Source: Ophiothrix spiculata (Eukaryota; Echinodermata; Ophiuroidea; Amphilepidida; Ophiotrichidae). Taken from it: 22,016 bases of DNA. The notes beneath the pieces were generated by a model. That model saw only the letters and a list, made by a program, of their open reading frames with translations, searched no databases and had not been told where the DNA came from. Where the stretch lies: assembly GCA_000969725.1 (NCBI GenBank), contig JXSR01S005807.1. The stretch is one strand, 5' to 3'. The position numbers and the translations under genes are program-made. This document shows, piece after piece, positions 18,785-22,016 of this stretch. Positions within the stretch are counted from its first letter, which is position 1, and each line of letters begins with the position of its first letter.

Positions 18785-19557
18785 GCGTTGAGTTGGTGAA
18801 CTAAAATCTAAAACATAAACATTAGAATGCCGTATTTTTCTTTTGTTTACATAAAAAAAAATGCAATTTTGCCTCATTGGAATGCTCAATTTGTAAGTAA
18901 TTTATGCGAATGCGTATATCAGAAAAAATGTAGATAATGTAGATACTTAAAACAGGCAATTCACAGCTCAAACAGGGCAAACTCAGAGACGTAATTCACG
19001 TCCGGATTTTCGGGCAAAACAACCCGGCTTTGTTACATTATCATTCAAAATCAACTCAGCATATTTATAAATTATCGTTTGTAATTCAATAAAAAGTACC
19101 AAGACTACAATCTGTCAAAATTTGAAACCAAACGAATTGTTCGAACATCACGAAATTATGAGGTTTCGGCGAAAAACGGTCTTCTTTTTCAAAGTAGTCT
19201 TTAGGCGTCATGTTGACCTTGATAATGGACGTGAAATCACTAGTAAAGTTCTATGTATAAACTAAAGACTCTATTTAATATGTACGCTAAAAATTGTGAT
19301 ATTCTGATAGGTGTAAGTAGATAAAAACTTGCAGTAAACATGACATTCAGCCGAGCGAGACGTTTTTAGGGACTGTAGCCTTAAGTGGACAATTATTAGA
19401 TTTTTGATCTGATCTGATTCTTTTATTGATCATCAATTACCACAAGTGATAAAAACCTTTCATGTTGAATAAAAGCCTAGTGATCTTGTTGTTTGGCATT
19501 GAAAATAGGGCTAATTGTGTATCAAATGAAACATTCAGAGTCATTTTTGGAAATACC
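18785..19557. other. Spacer without recognised features
   Basis: Only short frames, no visible domain and no clear inverted or tandem repeat. Confidence 0.35.
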
Positions 19558-19630
19558 ACATATGGCAGCTACTCCTTTGTGAGTTTCTAAGTGAGGATTT
19601 TAGAGGTAATAATAAATAGCTGCCATATGT
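19558..19630. repeat. Perfect 14-bp inverted repeat around a 45-base loop
   Basis: ACATATGGCAGCTA at 19558-19571 is exactly complementary to TAGCTGCCATATGT at 19617-19630. The arms may be the ends of a very short foldback element or form a hairpin. Flanking sequence does not extend the match much. Confidence 0.45.
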
Positions 19631-19972
19631 AAACCGGGTCTGAATCGCAAAGCGTGAAAATCCTGTCCCAGCTTTGGCGTATTTTTCTCAAAAACAGTTG
19701 TGTTTTACCCCATAAAGGTTGGTATCATTGTAATCTTGACAAAATAAGCTACATTATGATATATATTTCATAATACAATGTCGAATTCGTGACAAGATAT
19801 TGATGTAGAAAGTCAAAGTTTTACTTACTTTTACGAAAGTCAGCTTTACAGTCAGTCATGTTGCATCTCATGTTTGTCGAATGCTTCACGAATTAGGTCA
19901 CATTAAAGCTTGAAGTCTATGCTATCGGATGAAACAAGTTTTTTGATCTGTTGATTATGTCTACTTTTTCTA

Positions 19973-20124
19973 AAATACGCCAAACCTCAACCAATCGTAT
20001 AGCAGGTTGGTTTTACATAGCGTTTTGCGAAAAGCTCCCGGATGTAGCTTGGCGTATATTTTAATAGCCAATCAGCGAGGCGTATTGAGCCGACGCCCAC
20101 TGCAGCGGCGGCAGGCTGTATAAA
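19973..20124 (+). promoter_or_regulatory. CCAAT/TATA promoter-like region
   Basis: A CCAAT box in good context (GCCAATCAG, CCAAT at 20068-20072) lies about 50 bases before TATAAA at 20119-20124, with a GC-rich CGACGCCC...GCGGCGGCAGG stretch between. A second CCAAT lies at 19991-19995. TACGCCAA (19976-19983) and its complement TTGGCGTA (20049-20056) form an inverted pair. The spacing suits a polymerase II promoter with a start near 20150. No long coding frame follows: the first ATG at 20161 opens only 11 codons. It may drive a spliced or non-coding transcript, or be chance. Confidence 0.3.
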
Positions 20125-20125
20125 T

Positions 20126-20572
20126 CGTTAACATAATAAAATTGAAACGTATGTGACAGACATGGCTTTGTGTCATAGATACATGACTCAAATCTGAGTT
20201 CACTATCTATATATTGCAGTGTTGAAAACGTTTTTAACGGTAGGTTTAGTTTAAAGACAGAGTAGACATTTAACACAGCGTTAATTAAAGTGCACATCAA
20301 TGAATTAATCTAAATGGCCAACTTCTAAACTAGTATTCAAGCAAGAATATTAAAGCAATTTAAACAGACCAAATACATTTCTAATACAAATGGATTTTAC
20401 TATATTTCTAACCTCAGTTGTGTACTTGAATTGAACCCCTAAAATATTAAACTTCGAGAGTATATTTCAAGCAATAGCGTCATTGTATTACATTTCTAGT
20501 GCAAATCAGGCTTTGAGTAAAAGTAAATTTTAGTACATTTTGAGCACAGCGGTAAGATCGAAATGTATTTAG
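20126..20572. other. Stretch after the promoter-like region, no gene recognised
   Basis: A GTAGGT string near 20240 could serve as a splice donor for an exon starting near 20150, but nothing confirms it. No domain is visible in any frame. Confidence 0.3.
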
Positions 20573-20938
20573 ATGCTATTGTATTGTTTTGGATCATACA
20601 ATAGTGCAGTTACGTTTGTTTCGAAAATACATATCGTAACACATTTTTCAGGGTGTGGCCATTTTTGCCATGACCCTAATCTAAGTCCATATTTCGCCAT
20701 ATTGAGTAATCATTGGTTCAAAGATATCGGAGGATCATCAAAATACAGCAAAGTGTGTTTATTTGTGATGCTTAGTAGTGAATTAATTGATAGAAGTCCT
20801 ATTTTAAGAACTATTCTAAAATTTGACAAATTTTTGACATTGAACGCTCTAAATTGTACTGATTTGAGCGCAAAAAAGTTCAACATCGATAACGATTGTT
20901 TTCATAATCAATTACCAAAATCATTTTCTTTTTCTTAA
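20573..20938 (+). CDS. Hypothetical 121-residue ORF, doubtful
   Basis: The frame begins with a true ATG and runs to a TAA at 20936-20938. The peptide has several cysteines and histidines near residues 27-33 (GCGHFCHD) but no pattern I recognise, no signal peptide and no obvious transmembrane span. At 121 codons it is longer than most chance frames in this AT-rich region, which is the only point in its favour. A CATTTTTCAG splice-acceptor-like string lies inside it, near 20651, so part could be an exon. I do not assign a function, and it may well be non-coding. Confidence 0.15.
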   Translation: MLLYCFGSYNSAVTFVSKIHIVTHFSGCGHFCHDPNLSPYFAILSNHWFKDIGGSSKYSKVCLFVMLSSELIDRSPILRTILKFDKFLTLNALNCTDLSAKKFNIDNDCFHNQLPKSFSFS

Positions 20939-21117
20939 CCTAACATTTGCAGTCACATTTCTAACAATCATGGACAATTTGAATAAAATATCTTTTTCAA
21001 ATATGTTTACAATATTTTAAAATTTTCAAAGAGCTGTAACTCAAGACTGTAAAAAATGGACTTATGTACTTATTGCGTTTAAGTCTTCATATTTGGAGTA
21101 TGATTCATTTAGCAATA

Positions 21118-21265
21118 TAAAGGCTGTGTCACACATCACCGTACCGTGCGAATAACGTACTAATAACGTACAATGGTTGTTATCGATATACATGTATTTC
21201 AATGACCAAACCAGTGAACGTTATTAGTTCATTATTCGTTCGCTTTGCGGGTACATCTTAAACCA
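21118..21265. mobile_element. Short inverted-repeat element, ACGT-rich (copy 1)
   Basis: The left part GGCTGTGTCACACATCACCG runs into GTGCGAATAACGTACTAATAACG near 21147. A right part near 21218-21254 is an imperfect reverse complement of it (GTTATTAGTTCATTATTCG and GCGGGTAC). The left end closely resembles the sequence at 21585 on. This looks like a small non-autonomous DNA transposon. The right end and target duplication are uncertain. Confidence 0.45.
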
Positions 21266-21579
21266 GCCATGTTTCTAATACACCGCTTTAAGGGTAATTT
21301 AAATTAAAATGGTATCATTTAGCACCAGACCAGTTCGTACGTTTTTGTACTATAATTTTAGGTAAATACTAGAATGATCGTTCCATGTCTTCACCATGAA
21401 TGTTGGTAAAGTATTACATTTCGTGCGCAGAGTTAAAATTAGACTCAAACTCGAGTACTCAAATGTTTCCGAGTGACAAAAACAAGCGTGCAAATGGAGT
21501 GAGATATGAATCACATGAGCATGATATTGATCTTTTGTTTATAGTTTGATCAACGTGATGTTTGATAATGTTGATAAGG

Positions 21580-21720
21580 GCTCCGTTACACATCACTGTA
21601 TATTAAGCCGAAACGTACAAATAACGCACATTGTTTTGGTTCACTGAAATTAATCTATTAAGAACAAGATTTTCATTCGCAGGAATGGGTTTATTTTTGT
21701 ACAAACATCTGGCAAATGTT
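21580..21720. mobile_element. Related short element, left end (copy 2)
   Basis: GGGCTCCGTTACACATCACT followed by AAACGTACAAATAACGCAC aligns with the left half of the element at 21118-21265. Similarity fades after about 80 bases, and I do not see a convincing right end, so this is probably a degraded or truncated member of the same family. Confidence 0.4.
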
Positions 21721-21847
21721 CATTTTATTATATAAAATTCTTTTTAGGGCAATGCTATAATGCTATAAGACGTTTTCCCTACGCTACTAGTGTTATAGTC
21801 TACATGATTCGTGCAATATAGTGTAACAATTGTTCAGAAGGTGGTAA

Positions 21848-22016
21848 AAGCACCAAACTTGGCCCAAATATTCCTTAGACTATGCTTATCATTTTCAAGG
21901 GTAGTGCCAAAAATAACAAAGCGTTGCTTAGCAACCGTTGCTAAGGAACAAATTGTTATTTTTGGCACTACCCCTGTAAATGTTTCTAATGTTGTTCTGG
22001 ATATGTGTGCCAAGTT
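21848..22016. repeat. Strong foldback structure, cut by the window end
   Basis: The arms 21899-21919 and 21953-21973 are perfect 21-base reverse complements (core TAGTGCCAAAAATAAC). Within the loop CTTAGCAAC and GTTGCTAAG (21927-21945) form a second perfect hairpin with a one-base turn, and GTTGCTTAGCAAC (21923-21935) is itself near-palindromic. Weaker pairing extends outward, with AACTTGGC near 21857 matching the complement of the last window bases, so the element probably ends beyond 22016. It encodes nothing. A foldback-type mobile element is the most likely reading. Confidence 0.6.

Overview
This looks like AT-rich nuclear DNA from an invertebrate animal, most likely a bivalve mollusc (a mussel-like genome would fit). 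The clues are one intronless TRIM-type gene of the kind bivalves have expanded, several decayed CR1/L2-like LINE copies with mollusc-like protein motifs, many inverted-repeat elements, and no bacterial operon layout. The taxon is inferred, not proven. Only one gene looks intact; most of the rest is transposon debris in various states of decay.

Layout. 1-1300: two short palindromes (464-520), an inverted-repeat element (547-772) and the 5'-truncated 3' end of a LINE (about 795-1299). 1667-3127: a broken retroelement ORF1-type gene, split by a 621-bp mariner-like element with long terminal inverted repeats (1937-2557). 3780-7600 (minus strand) and 7862-10598 (plus strand): two decayed LINE copies of related sequence lying head to head. 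Each encodes an APE-type endonuclease followed by a reverse transcriptase. The minus copy carries about 600 extra bases near 6060-6650 with a recurring ACAAACGTTACC motif. 11766-11976: a short inverted-repeat element flanked by TTA. 11983-12559: a class A GPCR fragment (TM5, TM6 and a frameshifted TM7), apparently a pseudogene.

14460-14793 is a degenerate ~30-bp tandem repeat. It lies about 400 bp upstream of the main gene at 15200-17188, which encodes a 662-residue RING / B-box1 / B-box2 / coiled-coil / NHL-like propeller protein. An upstream ORF (15081-15254) overlaps its start codon out of frame. 17776-18461 is a large foldback element, 18710-18784 (minus) a tRNA-like head with a polymerase III A box, and 19973-20124 a CCAAT/TATA promoter-like stretch with no recognised gene behind it. 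21118-21720 holds two related short elements, and 21848-22016 is a strong foldback structure running off the window end.

The genes do not form a pathway. The TRIM gene probably acts in ubiquitylation and possibly innate immunity. The most instructive material is the transposon record: an insertion whose removal restores the host reading frame, a 3'-UTR stem-loop shared by two diverged LINE copies, and an unexplained 600-base insertion. I see no CRISPR array, rRNA gene or clear viral gene.
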